A stretch of DNA of 64,000 bases from Psoroptes ovis (Eukaryota > Arthropoda > Arachnida > Sarcoptiformes > Psoroptidae), in NCBI GenBank assembly GCA_002943765.1, contig PQWQ01000004.1, positions 868,001-932,000 on the forward strand. The letters run 5' to 3'. Under the pieces are notes generated by a model. It saw nothing but the letters and a program-made list of their open reading frames with translations. It searched no databases and was not told the DNA's origin. The first letter of the stretch is position 1. Each line of letters begins with the position of its first letter. The translations under genes and the position numbers were made by a program. This document shows positions 27,393-40,044 of this stretch, piece by piece.

Positions 27393-30300
27393 ATGTTAGG
27401 CCGTAAACAATCATTACGCCAAACGGTTACGTCCGGTTTGGCAGCAACAGCGGCCAATATAATGGGTACAGGTCCATCAGTGGTTATTGGTAATGTTAGC
27501 GGGCAAACTACTACTGGTGTGGTTGGTATTAATTCAAGTGTTTCAGCTAATCAAACCTCAGCACCATCAAGCGGTGGTCCTGTTGGTGGTATTGCTAGCC
27601 TATTACAACAATCAGATGGACCATCACCAGGTGTTGGCGGTATTATTGGTGGTCTTGGCGGTCTTGGTATGGCCGGCGAATTAGAAGAGTGTATTCGTGC
27701 CCGTACACTTTGGTGGGAATCACAATTAGTCAGACGTTTTATGAGATTTTGCGCCTTATTATCATTGGTTTCGGTATCGATGAATACGCCCTATACATTT
27801 AGCCAGATGCCCTCATTATTATACATCACATTCGTGATTGACATATTTGTTACGTTTGTTTTTTCTATTGAATTCATTTCAAAATTACGTATACGTGGTG
27901 TACGTACATATTTTCATGATCGTTGGTCACAATTTGATTGTACAATGTTAATATGTCTGGTTTGTTCATTGATTTTACATATCTTTGAAATAACTGGTAT
28001 GTTTTTCCTTATTTTTGAATTGCTAATCATTTTTCCATTGAATATATTCATGTTTTAACAAACCAAATAGGATATGTGGAAGAATTTTCACCATTATCAA
28101 TGATACGTGCACCACGACCACTGATAATGGTTCGTGTAGTACGTGTATTTTTATCATTTTCAATGCCAAGAGCCCGTATAACGCAAATATTTTTGCGTTC
28201 ATCACAACAAATATATAATGTAACATTATTCTTCATATTTTTCATGTCATTATTCGGTTTACTGGGTGTACAATTTTTTTCATCGCTCAATCATCATTGT
28301 GTGCTAAAAGATAATTATACGGAATTATTTCAACCATCAATACATATGTTAGCCATACCGGATACATATTGTTCACCAGAAAATTCTCATGGTCATCAAT
28401 GTCCACCCGAAATGGTTTGCGTTGAAATACATAATTCAAGTGGTTATGCTGGTTTCGATAATCTTGCACATGCATTGTTCACTGTTTACCAGAGTGCCTC
28501 ACAAGAAGGATGGTCACATGTAATGTATCAGGCAATGGATTCGCTTGATATTTTTCGTTCGGCCATCTATTTTGTTACGTTAATATTTTTTTTAGCATGG
28601 CTTGTCAAAAATGTGTTCATTGCTGTTATTACTGAAACATTCAATGAAATACGTGTACAATTTCAACAAATGTGGGGTGAACGTGCACAAATTGTAACAC
28701 AAACAATACAGCTTGTATTGATTGGTGATGATAAATGGAAATTAGTGCAATTGACCGATTCAGATGCTCGAACTAGAGCACCACATCAAATTCGACAATT
28801 ACTGGGAACAGCATCATTTCAAATATTTGTTATGATTATGATTGTTGTAAATGCAATCATTAATGCAAGCATACAATTTGATCATTCCGGTAAACCACGT
28901 GATGAATATTATCGTACCATTTATCCATCCGAAGTATTTTTTACAATATTTTTTGATATTGAAGTGATGTCAAAGGTGTGTAATACATGTGTTTTCATGT
29001 TTTAAATTCAATTAAATATATTTTTTTTTTTACAAATCCCAAACAAACAAACAAATAAACAAAATAATAGATTTGGTGTTATGGTCTTCGAACATATATA
29101 CGGCGATCATTACATAAATTAGAATTATTATTATCAATCGGTTCATCGATACATATATTACCACAGCTATATATGACATCACCATTAGTTTATTTTCAAG
29201 TATTACGTATCGTACGATTAATAAAAGCATCACCAGTATTAGAAGATTTTGTTTATAAAATATTTGGACCTGGTAAAAAATTAGGTTCATTAATTATATT
29301 TACAATGTGCCTTTTAATTGTAACATCATCAATTTCGATGCAATTATTTTGCTGTTTTCCTGGTTATAATAAATTTCAATCATTTCCTGAGGTATATTTA
29401 CTGTATTGAATTTTATTATTGTTATTATTATCTTTTATTTGATTTTTTTTTCTCAAATGTTCCAATGTTTATCCATTACAATTATTGATATTATATCGAT
29501 AGTAATAATAATAATAACAATAATAACAATAACAATAGCCTTGTAGATTGATTCAATGTTTTTTTTAAATTTTTTGTGTAAATTGTTTTACAATGTTAAA
29601 CAAGAATATAGAATAAATAATCCATAGATAAATACATATTGTTAACATTTGAGAATTGAAAATTTTGTGTGTTTTACTCTTAATACCATTTATGTATAAC
29701 GTAAATTACTTGTATTTAATCTTGGATTTTCATTTTCTTATTCTTATTTTTTTTCTTTTTCTTTGTTACAAGGCATTCATGTCAATGTTTCAGATTCTAA
29801 CACAAGAAGGTTGGACCGAAGTGATGAATGAAACAATATTACGTTCGGGTGCTAAAATCGGTCCATTAGTTGCAATATATTTTATACTTTATCATCTATT
29901 CGTATCATTGGTATGTTTTTCTTGAAAAATAATAATCTATCTATCTCATATCTATTGTTATTAATATAAAGAGTATTAGTATCAGTCTTTTCGCTTTTAA
30001 TCATTATTAATTGATAATGATTAAATAAAAACAGTACAGATTAATTGATTGATAATTTTCCCATTTTATTATTATTATTCTATCTAAATTCTTTTCTGTT
30101 ATAATTTATTACTTTTTTTTGATTAATTGAAAATAATAGATTGTGTTATCATTATTCGTTGCCGTCATTCTTGATAATTTAGAGCTAGATGAAGATATTA
30201 AAAAAGTTAAACAATTAAAAGCACGTGAACAATCGGCTGGTTATAATGAAGAATTACCATTACGTTTACGGTTATTTGAATCATTTCCAGATTCACCACA

Positions 30301-33300
30301 AATGACACGATTACATAAACAAGCTAATGAATTTAATATACCAAAAGTTCGTGATTCATTTATGCGTGCATTTATTGATTCAACCAATACGATGTCGTCC
30401 ACTGTTGTATCATCGACAGCTGTACCGTCTTCATCGACAGTTACAACGGCGACTGGTTTACCAGCTGCTGCCGCTGTTGTTGCCGCAACTGAAGGTGGTG
30501 CCGGTGCTGGTATCAGTGCTGGTGCTGGAGCATTTGCTCAGAGTTTAGCTAATAGTAATTATACAACGCTGCCATCATCATCGATGATGATGACAACAGC
30601 AGCGACTACTGCTGGTGGTACTTGTCCAATGATTATGACTGCTGCCGGTAATTTAACTGCCAGCAACAAACCAATGTTGCCTTCATTATGTTCATCTGGT
30701 GGTACAAGTATTGGAGGCCTGTTCTTCAGTACACGTAAACAATCATCAATCAAATTATTAAGTCCAGTATCAAAAGGAAGACATTCAAGTCCATTATTGC
30801 GTAGAGTACAAGTAGCTTGTATTGTGTCCGATTCAAATAATCAAAGATTATTGCTCAATGATACTTCAGTTGGCGGTATTCCAGTGGTATCCGGTGCTGC
30901 AGGTGGTGTCTCTGGAACTGCAGTAACTACAACAGCTCCCAGTGGTTTTTCTCGTCATGGTGTAGCGCATGGAGTTAGCAGTCGAGGTATGCGTAGATCA
31001 GTACGTGGAAATCTTAAAGAAGAAGTTGGCACCGAAGAATCACATTCTGGTGCAGGCAATGGACCATTGGTTCGTGGCCAAGATTTTGATTTCAAAATGT
31101 TACAACGAAAGCAGAAACAAGCAGAAATGCGTCGTACACAACGTGAAAGTGATTTACGTGAAAATCATCCATTTTTCGATACACCATTATTAATTGTTGG
31201 CCGTGAATCAAGATTTCGTATGATTTGTCAAAGTATTGTCAGTGCCAAATATGATCCACATGTTCGTGATCCAGTTACGGGTAAAGAGCGGAAAATGCGT
31301 TATAAAGGTGCACATGAATTGCTTGGATTAGTCCCGTATTGTGATTGGATTATGATCATCATAACAAGCGTATCATGTGCATCGATGATGTGTGAAACAG
31401 GTGAATATCGTATCACAAATACACCAATATTGATTATTGCCGAATATACATTCGTATTTTCGATGGCAATCGAATTACTGTTGAAAACCTTAGCATATGG
31501 TCTATTATTTACACCGAATGCCTATCTAGCAAATGTTGCTGGTGTTATGGATTTTTTAATATTCGGTATATCGATTCTATTTTTATGTTTATTACCTGAA
31601 CAAGTACCACCACAATCATGGCAACAAACACTGTATATTATGCGTTGTATACGACCATTACGAATATTTTCATTAGTACCACATATGCGTAAAGTTGTAT
31701 ATGAATTATGTCGAGGTGTTAAAGAAATTGCATTAGTATCCGTATTATTGATTGTATTGCTGTTTGTATTTGCATCAGTCGGTGTACATATGTTTGGTGG
31801 CCTATTAGCAAGATGTAATGATCCATGCATTAAAACAAGGGTAATTTTTTTTACTTTGCTTTACTTTGTTTTATATTATTCAAATCATTATTATTATCAT
31901 TTGTTTCATATTTATTTATTTATTTATTTATATTTCACATTCTTATCATTTACGCTCTTTTACGTTTTTCTTATTCAATTTTATTATGTATTTATTTATT
32001 TATTTATTTATATCTAATATTTAATCATTATTTTAATATAAATATTTTATTTAGGTTGTCCAAAAAGTTTTTGCCGATTATATCGTAGAGAAATCATGAG
32101 AAAATCGGCAAGAACTTATCGGACAACCTAATATAATGATATTAATAATAATAATAATAATTTTCAAATTTCTATTCTTTTCGTTTATACGTCTATTTAT
32201 ATATGTTTACTCACACATTCACGGACATTTACGAACATAATCAATTCATAAAATGGATTGATAATTTATTCCATAAAAAACAACGAACAACGAATGAATA
32301 ACGAACAGGAACAATGTGTCGGTGTATTCATGCGACAAGTACACGTGACACGAATGAAATTGGCTAATCAAAATGAAAAAATGCCTTCAGTATTGGTGCC
32401 TAGAGTTTGGTAAGTTTCATCCATCCATTCAAACAATGATCAAATGATTCTACACGATTTTTTCAGTCCTTTTAGTTGTCTTCATTGTTCATTTGTTTGT
32501 TTGTATGATCATTTTCAATTTGATGATTATATATTCAAGTCTTCGAGACTCTTTGAACACGAATCTATTTGCTTTTATTTTATTTTACATTATTTTGCAA
32601 AAGTTAAATGTGTTCCATAGAAAGGGTTAGAAAACAAGATTCATGAGAATATATTCGAGAGAATAAATTCGTGAGAAAAATGAAAAATGAATATTTTTGA
32701 ATAAAGAACAATGATGATAATGATAACGAGAAATTGATGTTTAACCTTTTCATCAGAGAAACTTTGTTGTCTGTCTCTCTTTTTTGTTTACGAATCGTTA
32801 GTCGTTGTTGAGAGTGTAGCAGCGATATTCGATGATTGAAATTTTAAATTGAATTTTAGCCGAAACGATTAGATTGTCCTAAAAGTTCTTGCCAATTTTT
32901 ATAATTATTTTCTACGATATAACTGGTGAAAACTTTCCGGACAACCGGAATAATTTCAATGCTTTTGTTTTATGCCATTGTTTTATGATAGTTTTGAATG
33001 ATGAGCTGCTCAAATTTTGATTTTTATGATTTGCTTTTGCCGTTGATTCAAAAATTCAAAAAATGACTTTGAAATGTCAATTTAATCACGATTAATCAAA
33101 AAAAATATAATAATAAAAATTGAATAAAATAATAAAGGTCAAATCCGCGAAATTTCAATTTCGATACAATTTCAAAAGCATTTTTAACATTATTCGAAAT
33201 GTTATCATTGGAAGGTTATGATGATTATCGTGATATTATTATTGATCAAACAGGTATTGTAAGTAAACGAAAAAAATGAAAAACCCGAAAAACCCAGAAA

Positions 33301-36300
33301 ACCCAGAATTTAAAATTCATTTGAAATGTGTATCATTTCCCATTATAATAATAATGAGCGTATGGCCATATATAAATTGAGCAAAAGCAAATATATGGAT
33401 GATAAATTTTAATGGCAGCAAAAGAAGCTTATTTGGCTCAAAATTATTTTATTTTATTATTTTTATTTTCCTAAGAAAATGTTTTCATTTACTTTTGTGC
33501 ACAAATGTCATTTGTTTTGATTATTTAATTAATGAAATTAATGAGATTAATTAATGAACGAATTAAATAATTAATTAATTCATTCAAATTTCAAATTAAT
33601 TAATTCACTTTTTTATTATTATTATAATTATTATTATGATTTCAAAAGTATTTCGATATTCTTATTCTTATTTTTTCTTCTTATTTCTATTTTTTTTTCT
33701 TATTTTCATTTGAATAAATAAAATTCATGGAATGTAAAAATGCGCTTTGAAATGTAAAATAACAATCATAATATAAATATATATATGAATATTTGTTACA
33801 AACATGTATTATGATTAACATGAAATGAAATAATAATAATAATGATTATGATTATAATAATGATAATAATAATAATAATGATTATGATTATAATAATGAT
33901 AATAATAATAATAATAATAATCTAAGGGCTAATCCACGTCGTTTTAATTTCGATTCACTTGGCAATGGTATATTGGCATTATTTGAAGTATTATCATTTA
34001 AAGGTTGGCTTGATATACGTGATGTCATCTTAGCAAGGCTAACACCAGTATGATTTTGATTTTATTTACATTTTTTTGCATGATTATCTTTCTATTATTA
34101 TCTGAATTATCATATATTTGATTATTCAATGGTTCTTTATTTTAATTTTGAATTATTTTCTCCTGAAATTTCTTCCATTTTATATCCTTATTCAACCTAA
34201 AATAATAATTTGAAATTATCTAGTTACATGCAATATATATTCATGTATTTGTATTTTTGGGCTGTATGATCGGTCTGACATTGTTTGTTGGTGTTGTTAT
34301 TGCAAATTATGGTGAAAACAAAGGTACAGCATTACTGACCGTTGATCAACGTCGTTGGTGTGATTTGAAAAAACGTTTAAAAATTGCTCAACCATTACAT
34401 TTACCGCCACGTCCTGATCATCATCGTGCACGTGCAATTATTTATGATATAACACAACATATCATATTTAAACGAACGATAGCAATATTGGTGCTGATTA
34501 ATTCAGCATTATTATGTGTTAGTTGGGATATTAATATGGAACATACAAAACCATTGGCTAATGTATCGGCAGCATTAACATGTGTGTTTGTGTTTGAAGT
34601 AAGTGTGATCGTAATCTAATGGAAATTTATATTAATATCAATTTTATTAAATATAATTCATCAATAATTAATGATATTTATATGCCATTATTTTTCTAAT
34701 GAAATAGGTATTCATGAAAATGATTGCATTCACACCGCGTGGTTATTGGCAATCACGTCGTAATCGTTATGATCTATTTGTTACAGTATTAGGTGTATTA
34801 TGGCTGATATTACATTTTACATTTTCAAATAGAGCATCAAATGCATTCGGTTTTATTGTTGTTATATTACGTTTTTTCACAATTACCGGTAAACATGCAA
34901 CATTGAAAATGTTAATGTTAACTGTTGCCGTATCGGTTTATAAATCATTTTTCATTATAATGGGTTTATTTCTGTTAATATTATGTTATGCATTAACCGG
35001 TGTTATATTGTTTGGTTCAGTTAAATTTGGTGAAAATATTTCACGTCATGCTAATTTTCGGTTAGTTTGTGTTTCATTTCTTTAATCCTTTCTTTTCTTT
35101 TGATATTAATGTTAAAAAATACAGGGTTTCAAAGTTTAATTCGGAGTTTTAAAATTAATTTTCGTAGTTTTGAATGCAATTTTGAACCTTAAAATTACGA
35201 AAATCAATTTTAAAACTACGAATTAAAGCTTAAAACCCTGTAAAAAGAATTATTACAACTTTATATATTATTTATTTAATATTGTTTATAATTATTATTA
35301 TTAAATTTAATAATTAACCGAATGCATTTATTTGTTTTATTTTTCTCCTCTCGTTTCATGTATAATTTTTATGTTTATTAACATTAATTACATTACATTA
35401 TAATTAAATATTAAATATAATGAAAATATATAAATAGTACGGCAATGACCGGTGTAATTACATTATTTCGTATCGTAACCGGTGAAGATTGGAATAAAAT
35501 AATGCACGATGCAATGTTATCGCCGCCATTTTGTACACCAAGTAATGATAATTTTTGGACAACTGATTGTGGAAATTATTATGCATCTTTAGCATTTTTT
35601 TGTTCATTTTATGTTTGTATAACATATATTGTGCTGAATCTATTAGTGGCTATTATTATGGAGAATTTTTCATTATTCTATTCGAATGAAGAAGATGCAT
35701 TACTGTCATATGCTGATATAAGAAATTTTCAAAATACATGGAATCTAGTCGATCTACAACAACGTGGAATGATACCGATTTCACGTGTGAAATTTGTTTT
35801 ACGTTTACTAAAAGGACGTTTAGAAGTGGATCCGAATAAAGATCGACTTTTATTCAAACACATGTGTCATGAAATGGAACGTTTACATAATGGTGAAGAT
35901 GTAACATTTCATGATGTATTGAATATGCTTTCATATCGTTCAGTGGATATAAGGTCAGTAAATTCTATTTTATTTATCATGTATTTGAACATTGTTATCA
36001 ATTTGTCTTTATTTGATTAGAAAATCATTACAATTAGAAGAATTATTAGCACGTGAAGAGCTAGAATTTTTAATCGAAGAAGAGGTTGCCAAACAAACGA
36101 TTCGTGCATGGTTAGATCAATGTTTAAGACGTATCAAAAAAGAACGACAACAACAATCATTGATACATTCATTGCGTGCCACAAATGAATCGGCGATGAT
36201 TGGTCAATCACCATTTTTCGGTATTAGTACTCCCGGCACTGCTACAACTACAGCTAATATTGATGATCATAATGAACAAATGCAGCTGAAACCATTATCT

Positions 36301-38085
36301 GAACAATTAGCACATCAACAACAACAACAACAGCAGCAGCAACAACAAGAATCATCGAATCAAATTGGTGATGATGAACAGCAACAACAACAACAACAAC
36401 CAACAAATAAACGTGATGATTTAGCATATCAACGATTAATGATTAAATCACGCTATGGTGATGTTAAAATACCATCATTTGGACCAAAATTCCCCATAGA
36501 CAATCATGATACAATCAAATGGGATCCAGATGAACATGGTAAACGAGGGCTGACGCATAAAGCAACCAACGATGGTTCACAACCATCACAATCATCATCA
36601 ACACCACATGTGCCACATAAACGAGTAGAATTTCGTCATGTTGAAGAACGAAATAAACAACAGCAACAACAGCAGCAGCAACAACAACAGCAACAACAAC
36701 AAAATACAACAACAATTATTAAACCATCATTAGCTTCATCGCATGATTCCGGTGGTAATGTTGTTGATATTGAAATAGGAAATAATCGTAATAAAAGCCA
36801 GACTGAATCAGAACAATCAACATCAACAACATCAGCCAAATCAATAATGCATCATCCAAGAATTAATAATAATAAACAAACAAAAATCATGGCAATCGAT
36901 CATAGTGGCAATGATCAAATAGTATCAAAACATCAAGCATCAACGACGACGACGACGACGACCCCAACAACGCAGCAGCAACAGCAAATACCAGTTCGTC
37001 GTTTTTTATCATTGCATTCATATCCACCGACAAGTACAACAACGACAGCGATCCCTACAACAACAATAAACGATGATCAACCACAACAACAACCCCAACA
37101 GCAGCAGCAATCATCAATACAATCACCAATCAAATCCATCGGACAAACAACTAAATCAATAAAACAAGTCGATATTGTGATACCATCACCGGCTACATCA
37201 CAATCATCGATTGCCACAAAACAATCGCATCATCATCATCATCATCATCATCAACAGCAACAAACACAGCCACAGCATCATTTACAATCTTTAAATGAAG
37301 AAGATTCGAATGTTGAAAATCGAAAAAATAAATGTAATGACCAGCCGAAAGATTCGAATCAAACAATGATTATCGATATTAATACTGATGATAATGATAA
37401 GAGTGATGAACGAAAAAAATCAATACAATCAGAACAAACAATATCGATATCGATTTCAGAACATCACAATACAACAACAACAACAACAACACAATCATCA
37501 TTATCATTAACATTAACAACAAATACAGTAACAATGGCGACATCTGATGTTTCGGTTTGTGGTCAAAATAATAATAAAAATGAAATTATTGATGATGATG
37601 ATGGAAAATCTGAATTAACAGCAATTAAACATGATGATCATCAACATGATAGTATGGATGATTCAATCAATGAATCAAGCCAACCAATCAAATCCATAGA
37701 AACAGATTTGTACAAAAATCAAAAAACACTTGTCAATAATCAAAACAATAGCATTATGACTAATGGTCACCAACAACAACAGCCTCAACAACAACATTTA
37801 AATATTCAAACTACTACTAGTAGTTCATCATCATCATCAAATTCAACATCGACACCAACATCTATATCAACATCAACATTGACATCAATACAACCACAAC
37901 ATCAACAACAACAACAATCACCATCAGTAATCAATGTAGCGGCGGCGGCGGTGGCAAATAATCATCAAAATAATAATAATAACAATAATAATAATAACAA
38001 TAACAATAATAAAAAAATTAATCAAATACGTGCACAAATATTGGTGAATGAAGTACATGATTGGTGGTTATTACATTTGAATTGA
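27393..38085 (+). CDS. NALCN: NALCN / narrow abdomen sodium leak channel, complete 11-exon gene
   Basis: Pore-forming subunit of the voltage-insensitive sodium leak channel that sets resting excitability; a plasma-membrane protein with four six-helix domains. Exons read by eye: 27393-27996, 28071-28975, 29071-29391, 29773-29910, 30140-31840, 32309-32409, one of 33138-33258 or 33927-34047, 34224-34598, 34708-35060, 35438-35953, 36021-38085. All junctions have GT/AG and hold frame: 7200 nt, 2399 residues (human about 1738, so longer). The start MLGRKQS matches the family N terminus (MLKRKQS in human). Filter motifs: QEGW in domain I (Glu about 347), QEGW in II (Glu about 622), Glu or Lys at about 1282 in III, GEDW in IV (Glu about 1556). 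Other family blocks are IFGPGKKLGS, LFVAVILDNLELDED, KGTALLTVDQRRW, YRSVDIRKSLQLEELLARE. Extra length comes from an Ala/Thr/Gly/Ser-rich II-III linker insertion and a Gln/Asn/Ser/Thr-rich C-terminal tail of about 600 residues. Identification is very secure; a few splice edges could shift. Confidence 0.96.
32051..32131 (-). mobile_element. MADE1-like mariner MITE, copy 29 (type B), NALCN intron
   Basis: TTAGGTTGTCCAAAAAG to CTTATCGGACAACCTAA, in the intron between exons ending at 31840 and starting at 32309. Confidence 0.9.
32869..32950 (+). mobile_element. MADE1-like mariner MITE, copy 30 (type A), NALCN intron
   Basis: TTAGATTGTCCTAAAAG to CTTTCCGGACAACCGGAA, in the intron just before the Glu-form pore exon at 33138. 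Confidence 0.85.
33138..33258 (+). CDS. NALCN: NALCN alternative domain III pore exon, Glu form
   Basis: This 121-nt exon begins after AAAG, takes one base to finish a Trp codon split from the 32309-32409 exon (which ends in PRVW), and ends in phase 0 before GTAAGT. It encodes SNPRNFNFD, then LFEMLSLEGYDDYRD, so the selectivity filter residue is Glu and the usual Trp after Gly is Tyr. Used alone it gives an EEEE (calcium-channel-like) filter. It matches the next exon in length, phase and position, and shares LFE, LS, G and RD, which points to exon duplication and mutually exclusive use. Using both in series breaks the phase (phase 0 end, phase 2 acceptor). Confidence 0.9.
33841..33912. repeat. 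36-bp tandem duplication in a NALCN intron
   Basis: Two copies of a 36-bp unit beginning AATGATTATGATTATAATAA (33841 and 33877), embedded in TAA triplets that run up to the acceptor of the Lys-form pore exon at 33927. Confidence 0.88.
33927..34047 (+). CDS. NALCN: NALCN alternative domain III pore exon, Lys form
   Basis: Another 121-nt exon, starting after CTAAG and ending before GTATGA, with the same phases as the exon at 33138-33258. It encodes ANPRRFNFDSLGN, then LFEVLSFKGWLDIRD, so the filter residue is Lys, as in the vertebrate channel (LSLKGW). Used alone it gives the EEKE filter. It joins in phase 0 to the exon at 34224 (LHAIYIHVFVFLGCMIG). Confidence 0.92.
35122..35240. mobile_element. 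Second palindromic MITE, CAGGG ends, in a NALCN intron
   Basis: A 119-bp inverted repeat flanked by TA on both sides, with ends CAGGGTTTCAAAGTTTAATT and, inverted, CAGGGTTTTAAGCTTTAATT. The arms pair over about 50 bases with few mismatches. TA flanks suggest a Tc1/mariner-type MITE unrelated to the TTAGGTTG family. It lies in the intron between exons ending at 35060 and starting at 35438. I see only this copy. Confidence 0.75.
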
Positions 38086-38143
38086 ATCGAAACAAATTGT
38101 ATTGAATTACATTAAATAATCTTGCCAAATTGTATTGATAATA

Positions 38144-38223
38144 TTAGGTTGCCCGATAAGTTCTTGCCGATTTTCTCATGATTTCCTACGATATAATCGG
38201 CAAAAACTTTTCGGACAACCGAA
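38144..38223 (+). mobile_element. MADE1-like mariner MITE, copy 31 (type A), NALCN 3' UTR
   Basis: TTAGGTTGCCCGATAAG to CTTTTCGGACAACCGAA, TA-flanked, 59 bases after the NALCN stop codon. Confidence 0.9.
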
Positions 38224-38312
38224 TACATATGTGGATACTGCTTATAAATATTGTATTAAATATATTCCTCCGATAACACTAATAATCGGTTAACTCCGAT
38301 ATTCATTATGTA

Positions 38313-38318
38313 AATAAA
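38313..38318 (+). terminator. Candidate NALCN poly(A) signal
   Basis: AATAAA lies 228 bases after the stop codon and is followed by a T-rich stretch. If used, the MITE at 38144-38223 lies within the 3' UTR. In such AT-rich DNA the hexamer also occurs by chance. Confidence 0.4.
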
Positions 38319-40044
38319 GGATTTATATTTCTCAATTATTCGTCTATCATCATCCAAATCATTTTGATCATCCTCATAATCATTATCTATGATCATTATC
38401 ATTATCATCATCAAAATTCAAAACGTCGAAGACAATAATAGTGAAATTTTTTTTTCTTTTGTTTCAATTTTTTAATTCATTTCTTCTCATATTTTTTTTT
38501 TTTTTTTTGTTCTTGGTCCAAAATTAGCCTTTGAAATTCAATGAAAGAATTCAATGAAGGCTAAAATATTTTCAATATGGAAATAAATAAAACAAAAGTA
38601 AACCCTCTAAGAATTATATGATCCATTTATATATTTGTTATTATTATTGAATCAATTAATTCATTTGATTGAATCAATTGAATTATTCAATATTCCAATA
38701 AAGAATAAAAATTTTCCCCCGTCCGTAGCCATATATAATAATTATACACATATTTCATATATATATCCAAGATATACAAAAGTAATTAAAAACAGATGAA
38801 TTAAAACAATAATAATAATAATAAGATGATTGAACCAAATTGCTTAATTATGATTGATAATTACAATTAATAAATTCAAGATTTTAATTATTGTTTTTTT
38901 TTTATAGATAAGATTTGATTTCTTGATATTTTCAATCATTTTAATTCTAAGAAGAAGAAAAAGATCAGTAAAGTAAAATTCTTGATGCCATCCAATTATT
39001 ATGATAAAATTTTTTTATTATTATTATCCATTTATTTAATATTAATTCTTATTTATAATTATTATTTATAATTTGTAATTTTTAAGTTGTTGTTGTTGTT
39101 GTTGATTTTTAAATGTATTTGTAAATATAAATAAATGAATAAATAAATAAATAAATATATTGATCTATATAAATGAATATATAAATGTAAATATAATTTT
39201 CTTTTAAAAATTGTAAATTTTTATTATTAATAAATCAATTAATTAATTGTTAATCAATTAATTAAAATGAATAATTAAAATGTCCTCGAATAAAAATTGA
39301 ATAAATCTGAAATGAATCAAATTTTGGCCAAAATCATAGACATTCATTCATTTATTATCATTGATCCTCATATATTTTTTTTTTGCTGTTTCAATCATTT
39401 CAAATCAAAGACATTATTTCAAATCAAAGTCCGTTATCATATAAATAATATTAATACAAATATATATGAATTAATAACAAACACATACACACACACCCAC
39501 ACATATATATATATATATATGTCCGTTCCAAAAATTTTTTTAATTATTTGAAAAATAAAATCTTTCATTTTATCATCATTATTATTTCAATTCAATGATA
39601 TATCATTGATATTTATATATGTAAAATAAAATAAAATAAACCTGAGAATATATGATATAACAAATATTTAATTAATAATAGAAAAAATAATGAAACTAAA
39701 TTATTTGTTTTTTTTTTTATTTTATACAAAAAAAAACTTTGATTTTACCGAAAAAAATAATAATAATAATCAAATAAAATATATATGAATGAATATATAT
39801 TTATGATTAATTAATATAAATTTGAAATTAATTAATTAATCAATCAATCAATCAATTAATAAAGCTAATTAAATCAAAATTCAAAACGAATAATAAAAGT
39901 TGAAAAAACAGATTCGATTTCCAATTGGATTCGGTTTTAATCGATTGATCGATCGAAAATTTTGGATCTTGATTGAAAACGATGGTTTGGATGGGTTGTT
40001 GATATGATGATTTGATTTGATTTGATTTGGATTGATCATTATTA

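Larger units (their letters stand above)
38086..40044. other. Convergent NALCN-ITPR intergenic region, 3' UTRs
   Basis: The two genes end tail to tail. The stretch holds one MITE (38144-38223), a candidate NALCN polyadenylation signal (38313-38318), AT-rich simple sequence, and an AC/AT microsatellite near 39485-39520. No coding exon is seen. Confidence 0.7.

Noticed and set aside
27487..36839. Many antisense or shifted frames overlapping NALCN exons
   Set aside because: Shadows of the real frame; several arise from CAA/CAG repeats that stay open in all frames.
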